Of a DNA stretch of 64,000 nucleotides, positions 48,044 through 56,904 are shown one piece after another (position 1 is the stretch's first letter; every line of letters begins with the position of its first letter). The DNA comes from Streptomyces sp. Root431 (GTDB lineage: Bacteria > Actinomycetota > Actinomycetes > Streptomycetales > Streptomycetaceae), in NCBI RefSeq assembly GCF_001426585.1, contig NZ_LMEI01000013.1, forward strand, positions 227 through 64,226. Reading direction: 5' to 3'. Below the pieces are notes generated by a model. The model was not told where the DNA came from. It did not search any database and saw only the letters and a program-made list of their open reading frames with translations. Both the position numbers and the translations under genes were made by a program.

Positions 48044-49246
48044 TCAGTGGGCCGGCTTGAGCGGAAGCAGCGCGCTGATGCGGAAGCCGCCGCCGGGGCG
48101 CGGCCCCGCGTCCAGCGTGCCGCCGACCATGCCGACCCGCTCGCGCATGCCGATCAGACCATGACCGCGCCCGTCGGCGCCGCCGTCCTCGTACATCTCC
48201 TGCGGTGCGCCGCGACCGTCGTCCTCGACGAGCAGCCCGAGGCCGTCGTCGAAGTAGACGAGGCGGACGCTCGCGCCGACGTCCGGCCCGCCGTGCTTGC
48301 GCGTGTTGGTGAGGGCCTCCTGCACGATCCGGTACGCGGTGAGCTCGACGCCGCTGGGCAGCGGGCGCGGGCTCCCCTCGATCGCGAAGTCGACGGTGAG
48401 TCCGGCGCCGCGGACCTGCTCGACGAGGTCCTCGATCTGGCCCACGTCGGGCTGCGGCACGTACTCGCCGGCCTCCTGGTGCTCCCCGGTGCGCAGGATG
48501 CCGAGGAGGCGGCGCATCTCGGCGAGGGCCTGCCGGCCGGTGGTGGAGATCGTCTCCAGGGCCTGCTTGGCGGTCTCCGGGGAGGAGTCCATGACGTAGG
48601 CGGCGCCGTCGGCCTGGACGACCATCACCGAGACGTTGTGCGCGACGACGTCGTGCAGCTCGCGGGCGATCCGGGCCCGCTCGGCGGCGACCGCGACCTT
48701 GGCCTGCGCCTCGCGCTCCTTCTCCAGGCGGGAGGCCCGCTCCTCCAGCTGCGCGAAGTAGGCGCGGCGGGTGCGGAGCGAGTCGCCGAGGACCCAGGCG
48801 AGCGCGAACGGCACGGTCATGATGACCGTGAAGAAGATCTGGGCCGCGACGGAGGTGAGGTTCTCCGTGTTCCAGCTCAGCTGCGAGAGCGTGGAGGCGG
48901 AGAGTCCGCCGACGAGGGCGAGGCGGGAGGCCCAGCGGGGTCCGTCGTGCGCCGCGACGGTGAAGATGATCACCAGCATGGCGAAGTCGGCCAGGAACGG
49001 CATCATGCCGAAGACGAGCTGGAAGACGCCGAGGCCGACCGTGAGGAGCAGCATCTTCTCGGGGGCACGCCGGCGCAGGGCCACGACCAGGGAGAAGAGC
49101 GCGGAGACGACCCCGTAGGCGACGGGCCGGTCGACCCCCGGGTAGGTCGTCGCCACCCACAACAAGGAGAACCCGAGGAGGACGACGGCCCAGAAGGTGT
49201 CGACGCCCGTCGGGTGTCTGCGGATGAAGTCGTAGAGGCGCTGCAC
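48044..49246 (-). CDS. Sensor histidine kinase (HisKA_3 type)
   Basis: This 400-aa kinase has about five to six membrane segments in residues 15-165 with little extracytoplasmic sequence, typical of intramembrane-sensing kinases. A coiled coil follows (LEERASRLEKEREAQAKVAVAAERA split near 170-195). The phospho-His motif is ARELHDVVAHN near 198. The ATPase has N-box YRIVQEALTNTRKHG near 310 and G-box GHGLIGMRERV near 370. GTG 49246 starts the gene. Its partner regulator lies 113 bp downstream. The stimulus is unknown. Confidence 0.92.
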   Translation of the reverse strand: MQRLYDFIRRHPTGVDTFWAVVLLGFSLLWVATTYPGVDRPVAYGVVSALFSLVVALRRRAPEKMLLLTVGLGVFQLVFGMMPFLADFAMLVIIFTVAAHDGPRWASRLALVGGLSASTLSQLSWNTENLTSVAAQIFFTVIMTVPFALAWVLGDSLRTRRAYFAQLEERASRLEKEREAQAKVAVAAERARIARELHDVVAHNVSVMVVQADGAAYVMDSSPETAKQALETISTTGRQALAEMRRLLGILRTGEHQEAGEYVPQPDVGQIEDLVEQVRGAGLTVDFAIEGSPRPLPSGVELTAYRIVQEALTNTRKHGGPDVGASVRLVYFDDGLGLLVEDDGRGAPQEMYEDGGADGRGHGLIGMRERVGMVGGTLDAGPRPGGGFRISALLPLKPAH

Positions 49247-49343
49247 GTCACCCAGAGTAGGGACAGCGAGATGGTGCAGGGATCAACCGTGGGGTCGATC
49301 CTTGGTGACGGGCCCGTACTCCCCGAGGTGGAGACTGGGGCCC

Positions 49344-50357
49344 GTGACGGATGACGTGACGGGTGAGACGTGTCAGTGGCAGGGGTGGCGCGAGGCCACG
49401 GAACGGGCGCTGTACGGCCCGGGAGGCTTCTATCGGCGCCCCGAGGGTCCCGCGGGGCACTTCCGCACCTCGGTCCACGCGTCGCCGCTCTTCGCGGGGG
49501 CCGTGGCCCGGCTGCTCGGCGAGGTCGCCGAGGAGCTGGGGACGCCCGAGGTCGCGCTGGTGGACGTGGGCGCGGGCCGGGGCGAGCTGCTCACGGCGGT
49601 GCTCGCGGCGACCGCCCGTACGGACCTCGTGGTGCGGGCGTACGCGGTCGAGCGCGCCGCCCGCCCGGCGGGGCTCGACCCGCGGATCACCTGGACGGAC
49701 CGGCTGCCGGGGTCGGCGAGCGTGCGCGGGCTCCTCTTCGCGAACGAGTGGCTGGACAACGTGCCGGTGGACGTGGCCGAGGCGGACGCGGCGGGCGTCG
49801 CCCGGTACGTGGAGGTCCGCGCCGACGGTGCGGAGCGGCTCGGCGCGCCCGTCGCGGGCCCGGACGCGGAGTGGCTGGCCCGCTGGTGGCCGCTGCGGGA
49901 GCCCGGCGCGCGGGCCGAGATCGGGCGCCCCCGGGACGAGGCGTGGGCGGCGGCGGTGGGCTCGCTCGCGGCGGGCCGCGCGGTGGCCGTCGACTACGCG
50001 CACCTACGGGACTCCCGGCCGCCCTTCGGCACGCTGACCGGCTTCAGGGCCGGCCGCGAGGTGCCGCCGGTCCCGGACGGCAGCTGCGACGTGACGGCCC
50101 ACGTGGCGGTGGACGCGTGCGCGGAGGCCGGCCGGGAGGCGGGCGGGGAAGCCGCTGCCGAGCTGGTCACGCAGCGGGAGGCCCTGCACCGGCTCGGGGT
50201 GTCCGGGGGCCGGCCGCCGCTCTCCCTCGCCTCGACCGATCCCGCCGGATACGTCCGCGCGCTCGCCTCCGCCGGCGAGGCCGCCGAGCTGACCGCCCGC
50301 GGCGGCCTGGGCGATTTCCACTGGCTGACGCAGAAGGTTCCGCCCGCCACCGGGTGA
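49344..50357 (+). CDS. SAM-dependent methyltransferase, MidA/NDUFAF7 family
   Basis: This 337-aa protein resembles the SAM-methyltransferase family containing mitochondrial NDUFAF7 (MidA). It has FYRRPEGPAGHFRTSVHASPLF split near 30-50, motif I VDVGAGRGELL near 74, FANEWLDNVPVD near 130 and a C-terminal FHWLTQK. NDUFAF7 dimethylates an arginine of NDUFS2, the NuoD homologue, during complex I assembly. The next gene, 27 bp downstream, encodes a NuoD homologue, making a modifier-target pair likely. GTG 49344 follows GGTGGAG. It is divergent from the kinase gene. Confidence 0.85.
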   Translation: MTDDVTGETCQWQGWREATERALYGPGGFYRRPEGPAGHFRTSVHASPLFAGAVARLLGEVAEELGTPEVALVDVGAGRGELLTAVLAATARTDLVVRAYAVERAARPAGLDPRITWTDRLPGSASVRGLLFANEWLDNVPVDVAEADAAGVARYVEVRADGAERLGAPVAGPDAEWLARWWPLREPGARAEIGRPRDEAWAAAVGSLAAGRAVAVDYAHLRDSRPPFGTLTGFRAGREVPPVPDGSCDVTAHVAVDACAEAGREAGGEAAAELVTQREALHRLGVSGGRPPLSLASTDPAGYVRALASAGEAAELTARGGLGDFHWLTQKVPPATG

Positions 50358-50384
50358 ACCGTGGGGCAGGGGATACTGTCCCGC

Positions 50385-51527
50385 ATGACGGAGACGACGG
50401 TCGGAATCGGCGGCGCGGCGGAGAGCACCGACATGGTGCTGAACATCGGACCGCAGCACCCCTCGACCCATGGCGTGCTCCGCCTCCGGCTCGTGCTCGA
50501 CGGCGAGGTGGTCCGGCAGGCCGAGCCGGTGATCGGCTACATGCACCGCGGTGCCGAGAAGCTCTTCGAGGCCCGTGACTACCGGCAGATCATCATGCTG
50601 GCCAACCGTCACGACTGGCTCTCCGCCTTCTCCAACGAGCTCGGGGTCGTCATGGCCGTCGAGCGGATGCTGGGCATGGAGGTCCCCGAGCGCGCCGTGT
50701 GGACCCGTACGCTCCTCGCCGAGTTGAACCGGGTCCTCAACCACCTCATGTTCCTCGGCTCGTACCCCCTCGAACTCGGCGGGATCACCCCGGTCTTCCA
50801 CGCCTTCCGGGAGCGCGAGGAGCTCCAGGCCGTGATGGAGGAGGTCTCCGGCGGCCGGATGCACTACATGTTCAACCGGGTCGGCGGCCTCAAGGAGGAC
50901 CTGCCCGCGGGTTGGCTGGGGCGGGCGCGGCAGGCCGTCGCGGACGTGCGGTCGCGGATGGACGTGTACGACCGGCTGGTCCTCGGCAACGAGATCTTCC
51001 GGGGCCGTACGCGCGGGGTCGGCGTCCTGTCGCAGGCCGCGGTCCACGCGTACGGGGTGTCCGGGCCGATCGCCCGCGCCTCGGGCGTCGACTTCGACCT
51101 GCGCCGCGACGAGCCGTACCTCGCCTACGGGGAGCTCCAGGACACCCTGAAGGTCGCCGTGCGCGAGGAGGGCGACTGCCTGGCCCGCTTCGAGTGCCTG
51201 CTCGAGCAGACGCACAACTCCCTGGACCTGGCGGACGCCTGCCTGGACCGGATGGCCGAGCTGCCGCAGGGCCCGATCAACCAGCGGCTTCCGAAGGTGC
51301 TGAAGGCGCCGGAGGGCCACACGTACGCCTGGACCGAGAACCCGCTCGGCGTCAACGGCTACTACCTGGTGTCCAAGGGCGAGAAGACGCCGTACCGGCT
51401 GAAGCTCCGCTCGGCGTCCTTCAACAACATCCAGGCGCTGGTCGAACTGCTGCCGGGGACGCTCGTCGCCGACATGGTGGCGATCCTCGGCTCGCTGTTC
51501 TTCGTCGTCGGCGACATCGACAAGTAG
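50385..51527 (+). CDS. nuoD: NADH-quinone oxidoreductase subunit D paralogue
   Basis: This 380-aa protein is a NuoD/NDUFS2 homologue, the 49-kDa quinone-module subunit of complex I. It shows NIGPQHPSTHGVLRLRL near residue 22, GYMHRGAEKLFE near 46, HLMFLGSYPLELGG near 121 and the C-terminal DMVAILGSLFFVVGDID. It stands alone, without other nuo genes, so it is a second, orphan copy (nuoD2-type) beside the main nuo operon expected elsewhere. ATG 50385 has weak SD; GATACT upstream could give a leaderless mRNA. A GC hairpin (CCCCCGG/CCGGGGG) follows the stop. Confidence 0.92.
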   Translation: MTETTVGIGGAAESTDMVLNIGPQHPSTHGVLRLRLVLDGEVVRQAEPVIGYMHRGAEKLFEARDYRQIIMLANRHDWLSAFSNELGVVMAVERMLGMEVPERAVWTRTLLAELNRVLNHLMFLGSYPLELGGITPVFHAFREREELQAVMEEVSGGRMHYMFNRVGGLKEDLPAGWLGRARQAVADVRSRMDVYDRLVLGNEIFRGRTRGVGVLSQAAVHAYGVSGPIARASGVDFDLRRDEPYLAYGELQDTLKVAVREEGDCLARFECLLEQTHNSLDLADACLDRMAELPQGPINQRLPKVLKAPEGHTYAWTENPLGVNGYYLVSKGEKTPYRLKLRSASFNNIQALVELLPGTLVADMVAILGSLFFVVGDIDK

Positions 51528-51566
51528 GCCGCGGCCCTCCCCCCGGTCCGGGGGTCGGGTGCGTCG

Positions 51567-52052
51567 TCAGGCGCGGCGCATGACGACGAAGTCGCGCTGC
51601 TCCTTGCCGGGGCGGAGGCGGTCCACGACCGTCCAGCTCCAGCGCGCGTACCGGTCCGTCAGTTCCGGGACGTCGAGGGTCATGAGCAGGGCCTGGCCCG
51701 GCGGGCCGGCCGCGAGCAGCTCGTCGTGGAGGGACCGGCCGATGCCCTGGCCCTGCCGGCCGGGCGCGACGACCAGCTCGACGAGTTCGAAGGCGGGTTC
51801 GGCACCGGACAGGTCGGTGGCGGTCCATCCGGCCGTGAAGCCGAGCAGGGCGTCGTCACCGTCGAGAGCCGCGACCGCGCGGAAGTCGTGCCTCCGCGCG
51901 GCGTTGCCGAGCAGCCGTTCCACGGTCCGTACGGCGCCGAGCGGGGTCTCGTGCCAGGGGGATCCGCCGAAGGCCTGGGCGCACAGGGCGATCAGTTCGT
52001 CGCGGCGCCGGGCCGCCTCTGCCGCCGTGAGGGGGGCGAGGCGGTACGTCAC
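51567..52052 (-). CDS. GNAT-family N-acetyltransferase
   Basis: This 161-aa protein has the GNAT core: LLGFTAGW near residue 68, and ELVELVVAPGRQGQGIGRSLHDELL near 90-114 with the acetyl-CoA loop R-Q-G-Q-G-I-G. The C-terminal strand is FVVMRR. The substrate is unknown. GTG 52052 overlaps the stop of the upstream coiled-coil protein gene by 4 bp (GTGA), so they are translationally coupled. It is convergent with the nuoD paralogue, with 39 bp between. Confidence 0.88.
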   Translation of the reverse strand: MTYRLAPLTAAEAARRRDELIALCAQAFGGSPWHETPLGAVRTVERLLGNAARRHDFRAVAALDGDDALLGFTAGWTATDLSGAEPAFELVELVVAPGRQGQGIGRSLHDELLAAGPPGQALLMTLDVPELTDRYARWSWTVVDRLRPGKEQRDFVVMRRA

Positions 52053-53209
52053 TGGCTGACCGCGCCGCGCAGTTCGGCCACGTCGATCTGCTCGGTCTCG
52101 TCGTGCGCGGTCAGGTCGATGACCTCACCGATCGCCCGGGGCGGCACCGGCGCCGGCGTCGGGAGCGGGGCGAGCGGGACGAGGAACGGGGTCTCGGCGG
52201 CCAGGGCCTCTTCGAGGACCTCCTCGCCCACGACGTCGGCGAGGTCGGTGTTCTGCACGGCCTCGATGGCCGCCGCCACCTTCTGCGCACCGAAGAAGTC
52301 GAAACCGCCCTCGGGGCGCGGGACGGGCCTGCGGGCCGCGTACGGCACGATCGCCGCGGCGGCCTGGACGGCGGGCAGGGGCGCGATCCCCGTCGGAGGG
52401 ACGGGCACGGCGGGCGCGGCGGGCGCGGACGCCTCGGCGTCCGACGGCGCGGGCGCGGCGGGCAGTGCCGCCTGTGCGGGGGAGGGTCCGAGGGCGGGGG
52501 CGGCCGTACGGCTGTGCTGCTCGGTGCCGGCGGCCGCCGCGTGCTTCCCCTGCGGTTCCTCCGTCTCGCGGGCCCGCTCGGCGAGGTCCCGCGCGCGGGC
52601 CGCCTCGGCGGTGCGACGGGCATGCTGGGCCGCGGCGTTGCGCGGGAGGTCGCGCAGGGCCTGGGCGGCCTTGCGGTACGCCTCCGGGGTGGGCGTGGAC
52701 CCGGCGGCCGGCAGGGCCTTGGCCTCGGCGCCGGTCGCGCCGCCTGCCGCACCGGTCGCTTCCAGGGCGAGGACGCGGCGGCCTTCCAGGGCGCTGGCCC
52801 GCTCGGTCTCGGCGGTGGCGTACCGGCGGAGGAGGTCGGCGTGCTCGCCGCGCAGCGCGGCGAGTTCGACGCGCTTGGCGCGGAGCTTGGCGTCGAGCCG
52901 GGTCCGCAGGCCGCGGGACTCCTCCAGGTCGGACTCCAGCTCGGCGACCCGCTCCTCGGCCTTCCACTGGTCGGCGGTGCGGGCCCGGCTCAGCTCGGCG
53001 ACCTTGGCGCCGGCGCTCCGGTCCCAACTGCGCATGAGGACGGCACCGGTGACGGCGGCCGCCGCGGCGACGACCGCGAGCAGCCGCACGACCAGCAGGT
53101 CGCCGGGCAGCCAGACGACCGCGGCGCACACGACCGCGGCGCCTGCGACCGCGGAGGGCGGCAGCAACTTGTGCAGAGGCGGGGAATGGCGGTGGCGTCC
53201 ACGTGGCAT
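52049..53209 (-). CDS. Membrane protein with coiled coil and Ala/Pro-rich region
   Basis: This 386-aa protein has two close N-terminal hydrophobic segments (AVAGAAVVCAAVVWL near 19-33, LLVVRLLAVVAAAAAVTGAV near 38-57). A coiled coil follows in residues 65-140 (KAEERVAELESDLEESRGL, LRAKRVELAALRGEHADLL). An Ala/Pro-rich low-complexity stretch spans 145-290. A conserved-looking C-terminal part contains GGFDFFGAQKVAAAIEAVQN near 300. ATG 53209 is chosen because the basic RGRHRH leader precedes the membrane hairpin. Its job is unknown; it could be a membrane-tethered scaffold. Confidence 0.75.
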   Translation of the reverse strand: MPRGRHRHSPPLHKLLPPSAVAGAAVVCAAVVWLPGDLLVVRLLAVVAAAAAVTGAVLMRSWDRSAGAKVAELSRARTADQWKAEERVAELESDLEESRGLRTRLDAKLRAKRVELAALRGEHADLLRRYATAETERASALEGRRVLALEATGAAGGATGAEAKALPAAGSTPTPEAYRKAAQALRDLPRNAAAQHARRTAEAARARDLAERARETEEPQGKHAAAAGTEQHSRTAAPALGPSPAQAALPAAPAPSDAEASAPAAPAVPVPPTGIAPLPAVQAAAAIVPYAARRPVPRPEGGFDFFGAQKVAAAIEAVQNTDLADVVGEEVLEEALAAETPFLVPLAPLPTPAPVPPRAIGEVIDLTAHDETEQIDVAELRGAVSQ

Positions 53210-53339
53210 GGCCTGAAATTTACCGTGCGTAGGTGCCATGTGGGGTGTCGGCCCGGCAATCTCTTGGCCACTTCTCGCCACCGGAAGTGGTGATGAACCC
53301 TTCCGGTTCCGTTTCGGGCCGACTTCCCCCACCCGGTCC

Positions 53340-54350
53340 CTACTTGTTGAGCAGCCCCTTCGCCGTCAGATACTCCTTCGCGACGTCCTCCGGCTTGGCC
53401 CGCTCGGCATCCACCTTGCGGTTGAGTTCGGCGAGATCCGCTGTGGTGAGCACCTTGGTGATCTTGTCGAGGGCGGCCGCTATCTCCGGGGCGCCGGCGT
53501 CCTTGGCGTTGACCACGGGCAGCACGTTGTCAGCGTTCTGCAGCTTCTTGTCGTCCTCCAGGAAGACGAGCCCGAAGCTGTCGATCGTGGCGTCCGTGGT
53601 GGTCGTCAGGACCAGCTGGTCCACCCCGTCCTTGACGGCCTGCTTGGCCTGCGGGGTCCCGACCCCCTTGGGGTCGATGCCGGTCACGTCGATCCCGTAC
53701 GCCTTCTTCAGGCCGGGCGCGCAGAACGGCCGTACGGCGCATTCGTCACCGGCCGCGATCTTCACCTTGAGCTTCGCGCGACCGAGATCGGAAAGCGTCT
53801 TCAGCTTGTTCTTCTCGGCGAATTCCTTGGTCACCGCGAAGGCGTTCTGATCGACCGCCTCACCGACCGCGAGAACCTTCAGGCCGCGCGGTTCGGCGAG
53901 CTTCCGCAGCGCCTCGACCGTGGCGGCCGCGTCACCGGAGGCGACCGGCTTGTCCTCGGGCGCCTTCGGGCCGTTCACCTTCGCGTTGAGGAATTCCGCG
54001 ATCGTCGCCGCGTATTCCGGTACGACGTCGATCTCGCCGCTCTCCAGCGAGGGCTCGTACAGCTCGCGATTCTTCACGGTGGTGATGGATACGGAGTATC
54101 CGGCGGCCCGCAGCGACTGGGCGTACAGCTCGGCCAGCACCTTCGCCTCGGTGAAGGCGGCCGCGCCGACGACCAGCGAGCCCTTCTCGGCGCCCGCGGG
54201 CGCGTCGCCCGCGCTGCCGGAGTCCTTCTTCTTGCCGCCCTCCAGGCTGTCACCGCCGCACGCGGCGAGCGAAACGGCCAGCGCCGTCGCCCCCAGCACC
54301 GCACCCGCGATACGCGAGACCCTGTTCACAAGACCACCCATCTCCGTCAT
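53340..54350 (-). CDS. Osmoprotectant ABC transporter substrate-binding lipoprotein
   Basis: This 336-aa lipoprotein has a signal peptide ending in the lipobox LAAC (Cys near residue 31). A Ser/Gly/Asp spacer and an OpuAC/OsmF-type glycine betaine-choline binding domain follow: VVGAAAFTEAKVLAELYAQ near 62, SGEIDVVPEYAATI near 105, LVLTTTTDATIDSFGLVFL near 245. ATG 54350 is given; GTG 54326 (MNRVSRIAG) has better SD spacing and would also keep the signal peptide. Two permease genes lie upstream on the same strand and the ATPase is divergent. Confidence 0.9.
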   Translation of the reverse strand: MTEMGGLVNRVSRIAGAVLGATALAVSLAACGGDSLEGGKKKDSGSAGDAPAGAEKGSLVVGAAAFTEAKVLAELYAQSLRAAGYSVSITTVKNRELYEPSLESGEIDVVPEYAATIAEFLNAKVNGPKAPEDKPVASGDAAATVEALRKLAEPRGLKVLAVGEAVDQNAFAVTKEFAEKNKLKTLSDLGRAKLKVKIAAGDECAVRPFCAPGLKKAYGIDVTGIDPKGVGTPQAKQAVKDGVDQLVLTTTTDATIDSFGLVFLEDDKKLQNADNVLPVVNAKDAGAPEIAAALDKITKVLTTADLAELNRKVDAERAKPEDVAKEYLTAKGLLNK

Positions 54351-54415
54351 CAGCTCAGCAAGTCGTTCAGCCGTGCAGTCGTTTCTGTTCTTCGGCTTTT
54401 CGGCGCTTCAGTTCG

Positions 54416-55105
54416 TCAGGTCTTCATCCCGCGCGCCCTCGCCGGGCCCGACAGGAGCCGGTCCGCGCCCGCGAGCACCGCCTCCACCAGGAGGGCGAGC
54501 AGGGCCACGAGCACGGCGCCCGCGACCACTTGCGCGGTGTCGTAGAGGGCGAAGCCGGCCGTGATGATCCGGCCCAGGCCGCCCTGCCCGACCATGGCCG
54601 CGACCGTCGCCGTGGCGATCACCTGCACCGCCGCCGAGCGCACACCGGTCATCACCACCGGCCGCGCCAGCGGGAGTTCGACGCGCAGGAAGAGCTGGCC
54701 GCCCGTCATCCCCATGCCCCGCGCGGCCCGCACGGCGGCCCGGTCCACCTCCCGCATCCCCACGTACGCGTTGGTGAGGAGCGGCGGTATCGCGAACAGC
54801 ACCAGGGCGACGACGGTCGGCACGTAGCCGGCGTTCCGCAGGGGCGAGACCATGAAGAGCGCGAGGACCGCGAAGACGGGCACCGCCCGCCCCACGTTGG
54901 ACACGTTCACCGCGAGCGCCCCGCCCCGGCCGAGATGGCCGAGCCACAGCCCGAGCGGCAGCGCGATCGCCGCGGCGATCAGCAGGGCCGCCCCGCTCAC
55001 GTACACATGCTCCGCGAGACGCTGCCCTATGCCCTCCTCGCCGGTCCAGTGCGCGCCGGTGGTGAGCCAGGCCCAGGCGTCCGTCACGATGCCCATCTCA
55101 CGCAC
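54416..55105 (-). CDS. Osmoprotectant ABC transporter permease
   Basis: This 229-aa binding-protein-dependent permease has about five membrane segments and an EAA-type loop (GMREVDRAAVRAARGMGMTG near 117-136). It overlaps the upstream permease gene by 8 bp and precedes the substrate-binding protein gene by 65 bp. It forms a heterodimeric channel with the other permease, as in OpuBC/OpuCC systems. GTG 55105 or ATG 55096 could start it. Confidence 0.9.
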   Translation of the reverse strand: MREMGIVTDAWAWLTTGAHWTGEEGIGQRLAEHVYVSGAALLIAAAIALPLGLWLGHLGRGGALAVNVSNVGRAVPVFAVLALFMVSPLRNAGYVPTVVALVLFAIPPLLTNAYVGMREVDRAAVRAARGMGMTGGQLFLRVELPLARPVVMTGVRSAAVQVIATATVAAMVGQGGLGRIITAGFALYDTAQVVAGAVLVALLALLVEAVLAGADRLLSGPARARGMKT

Positions 55106-55784
55106 CCCCCGGCGCGGTCCGTATCCGGGCCCACGGCGTGAGGAGCCGCTGGAGGCCCAGGAGCAGCAGGTCGGCGGTGACGGCGAGGAGCACGCACAGC
55201 ACGGAGGCGGCGAGCACCTGCGCCTTGAAGAAGGTCGGCAGCGCGTCCTCGATGAGATTGCCGAGCCCGCCGCGGCCGACGACCGAGCCGACCGTCGTCA
55301 GGGCGATCGTGGAGACCGTCGCCATCCGTATGCCGGCCATCAGGACCGGCAGCGCCAGCGGGAGTTCGACCTGCCACAGCAGTCGCCACGAGCCGTACCC
55401 CATGCCCCGGGCGGCCTCGCGCGTCTCGGCCGGGACGGCGTCGAGCCCGGCCAGGGTGTTCCGCACGAGGATCGTCAGCGCGTACAGCACGAGGCCCGTC
55501 ACGACGAGCGCCGCCGAGAGCCCGAAGACGGGGAGGAGCAGCGAGAACATGGCGAGCGACGGCACGGTGTAGAGCAGGGTCGTCAGCCCGAGGACCGGGC
55601 CGGCGAACCGCGGTTTGGCCCGCACGAGCAGCGCCAGCGGCACCGCGACGAGGAGCGCGAGGAGCACGGACACGACCGTGATTCCCACATGCTGGAGGGT
55701 CGCCTCCGTCAGTTCCTCGCTGCGCGTGCGCAGGTACTCCCCGCATATCCAGTCGTTGGTGACCAGACAGTTCGGTGTGCTCAT
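55098..55784 (-). CDS. Osmoprotectant ABC transporter permease
   Basis: This 228-aa permease has about five to six membrane segments and the coupling loop AGLDAVPAETREAARGMGYG near 113-132. A 30-residue N-terminus with two Cys (NCLVTNDWICGEY) precedes the first helix. ATG 55784 is the first gene of the permease-permease-binding-protein transcript, 146 bp from the divergent ATPase gene. Import of glycine betaine, choline or proline betaine is inferred from family. Confidence 0.9.
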   Translation of the reverse strand: MSTPNCLVTNDWICGEYLRTRSEELTEATLQHVGITVVSVLLALLVAVPLALLVRAKPRFAGPVLGLTTLLYTVPSLAMFSLLLPVFGLSAALVVTGLVLYALTILVRNTLAGLDAVPAETREAARGMGYGSWRLLWQVELPLALPVLMAGIRMATVSTIALTTVGSVVGRGGLGNLIEDALPTFFKAQVLAASVLCVLLAVTADLLLLGLQRLLTPWARIRTAPGGA

Positions 55785-55929
55785 CCGCCCCTCCCCCCGG
55801 GTCGTCCGCTCGCTCCGAACGTATGTCTGACGACCCTAACCCCCGCCACCGACAATCACCTGGATCCGCCACAATGCGGCAACACGCCCTTCACACACCC
55901 CCGGTGTCCAGGGGTAAGAATGGGGAACC

Positions 55930-56901
55930 ATGATCCGGTTCGAGAACGTGACCAAGCGGTACGAGGACGGCACCACCGCCGTGGACGACCTCTCCTTCGA
56001 GGTCGCCGAGGGCGAACTCGTCACCCTGGTGGGGCCGTCCGGCTGCGGCAAGACGACCACGATGATGATGGTCAACCGGCTCGTCGAACCGACCTCCGGC
56101 CGCGTCCTCGTCGACGGCCGCGACATCGCCGACGTCGACCCGGTCGCCCTGCGCCGCAAGATCGGCTACGTCATCCAGCAGGTCGGGCTCTTCCCCCACC
56201 GCACGGTCCTCGACAACACCGCGACCGTCCCCGCCCTCCTCGGCTGGAAGAAGGCCGCCGCACGCGCGCGTGCCGCCGAACTCCTCGACCTCGTCGGCCT
56301 CGACCCGGCCGTCTACGGCTCCCGCTACCCCGCCCAGCTCTCCGGCGGACAGCGCCAGCGCGTCGGCGTCGCCCGCGCGCTCGCCGCCGACCCGCCCGTC
56401 CTCCTCATGGACGAGCCCTTCGGCGCCGTCGACCCCGTCGTCCGCGAGCGCCTCCAGAACGAGTTCCTCGCGCTCCAGGCCACCGTCCGCAAGACCGTCC
56501 TCCTCGTCACCCACGACATCGAGGAGGCCGTCCGCATGGGCGACCGCATGGCCGTCTACGGGCACGGTCGCATCGAGCAGTTCGACACCCCCGCCACCGT
56601 GCTCGGCTCCCCCGCCACCCCGTACGTCGCGGACTTCGTCGGCAGCGACCGCGGCCTCAAGCGGCTCGCCGTCACCCCCGTCACCGAGGCCGACCTCGAC
56701 CCGCTCCCCAAGGGGACCACCGAGGCGGAGGACGGCGCCCCCGCCCCCGTACCCCTCGGGACCTCCCTCAAGGACGCGCTCGCCGTACTCCTCCAGCACG
56801 ACACCGGCCACCTCACGGTGACCGGCGCCGACGGCCGCCCCCTCGGCGTCCTCACCCCGGCGGGAGTCCACGGCGCCCTGCGCAGGGCCGCCGTCGAATG
56901 A
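55930..56901 (+). CDS. Osmoprotectant ABC transporter ATPase with partial CBS domain
   Basis: This 323-aa ATPase belongs to the quaternary amine uptake (OpuA/ProV) family. It has Walker A GPSGCGKTT near residue 36, Q-loop YVIQQVGLFPH, signature LSGGQRQRVGVA near 138, Walker B VLLMDEPFGAVDP near 158 and the H-loop VTHDIEEAV. The C-terminal 60 residues resemble one CBS half (DALAVLLQHDTGHLTVTGAD), a site that senses ionic strength in OpuA. TAAGAAT (55915-55921) is a likely -10 just before ATG 55930. It is divergent from its permeases, an uncommon arrangement. Confidence 0.92.
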   Translation: MIRFENVTKRYEDGTTAVDDLSFEVAEGELVTLVGPSGCGKTTTMMMVNRLVEPTSGRVLVDGRDIADVDPVALRRKIGYVIQQVGLFPHRTVLDNTATVPALLGWKKAAARARAAELLDLVGLDPAVYGSRYPAQLSGGQRQRVGVARALAADPPVLLMDEPFGAVDPVVRERLQNEFLALQATVRKTVLLVTHDIEEAVRMGDRMAVYGHGRIEQFDTPATVLGSPATPYVADFVGSDRGLKRLAVTPVTEADLDPLPKGTTEAEDGAPAPVPLGTSLKDALAVLLQHDTGHLTVTGADGRPLGVLTPAGVHGALRRAAVE

Positions 56902-56904
56902 CCG

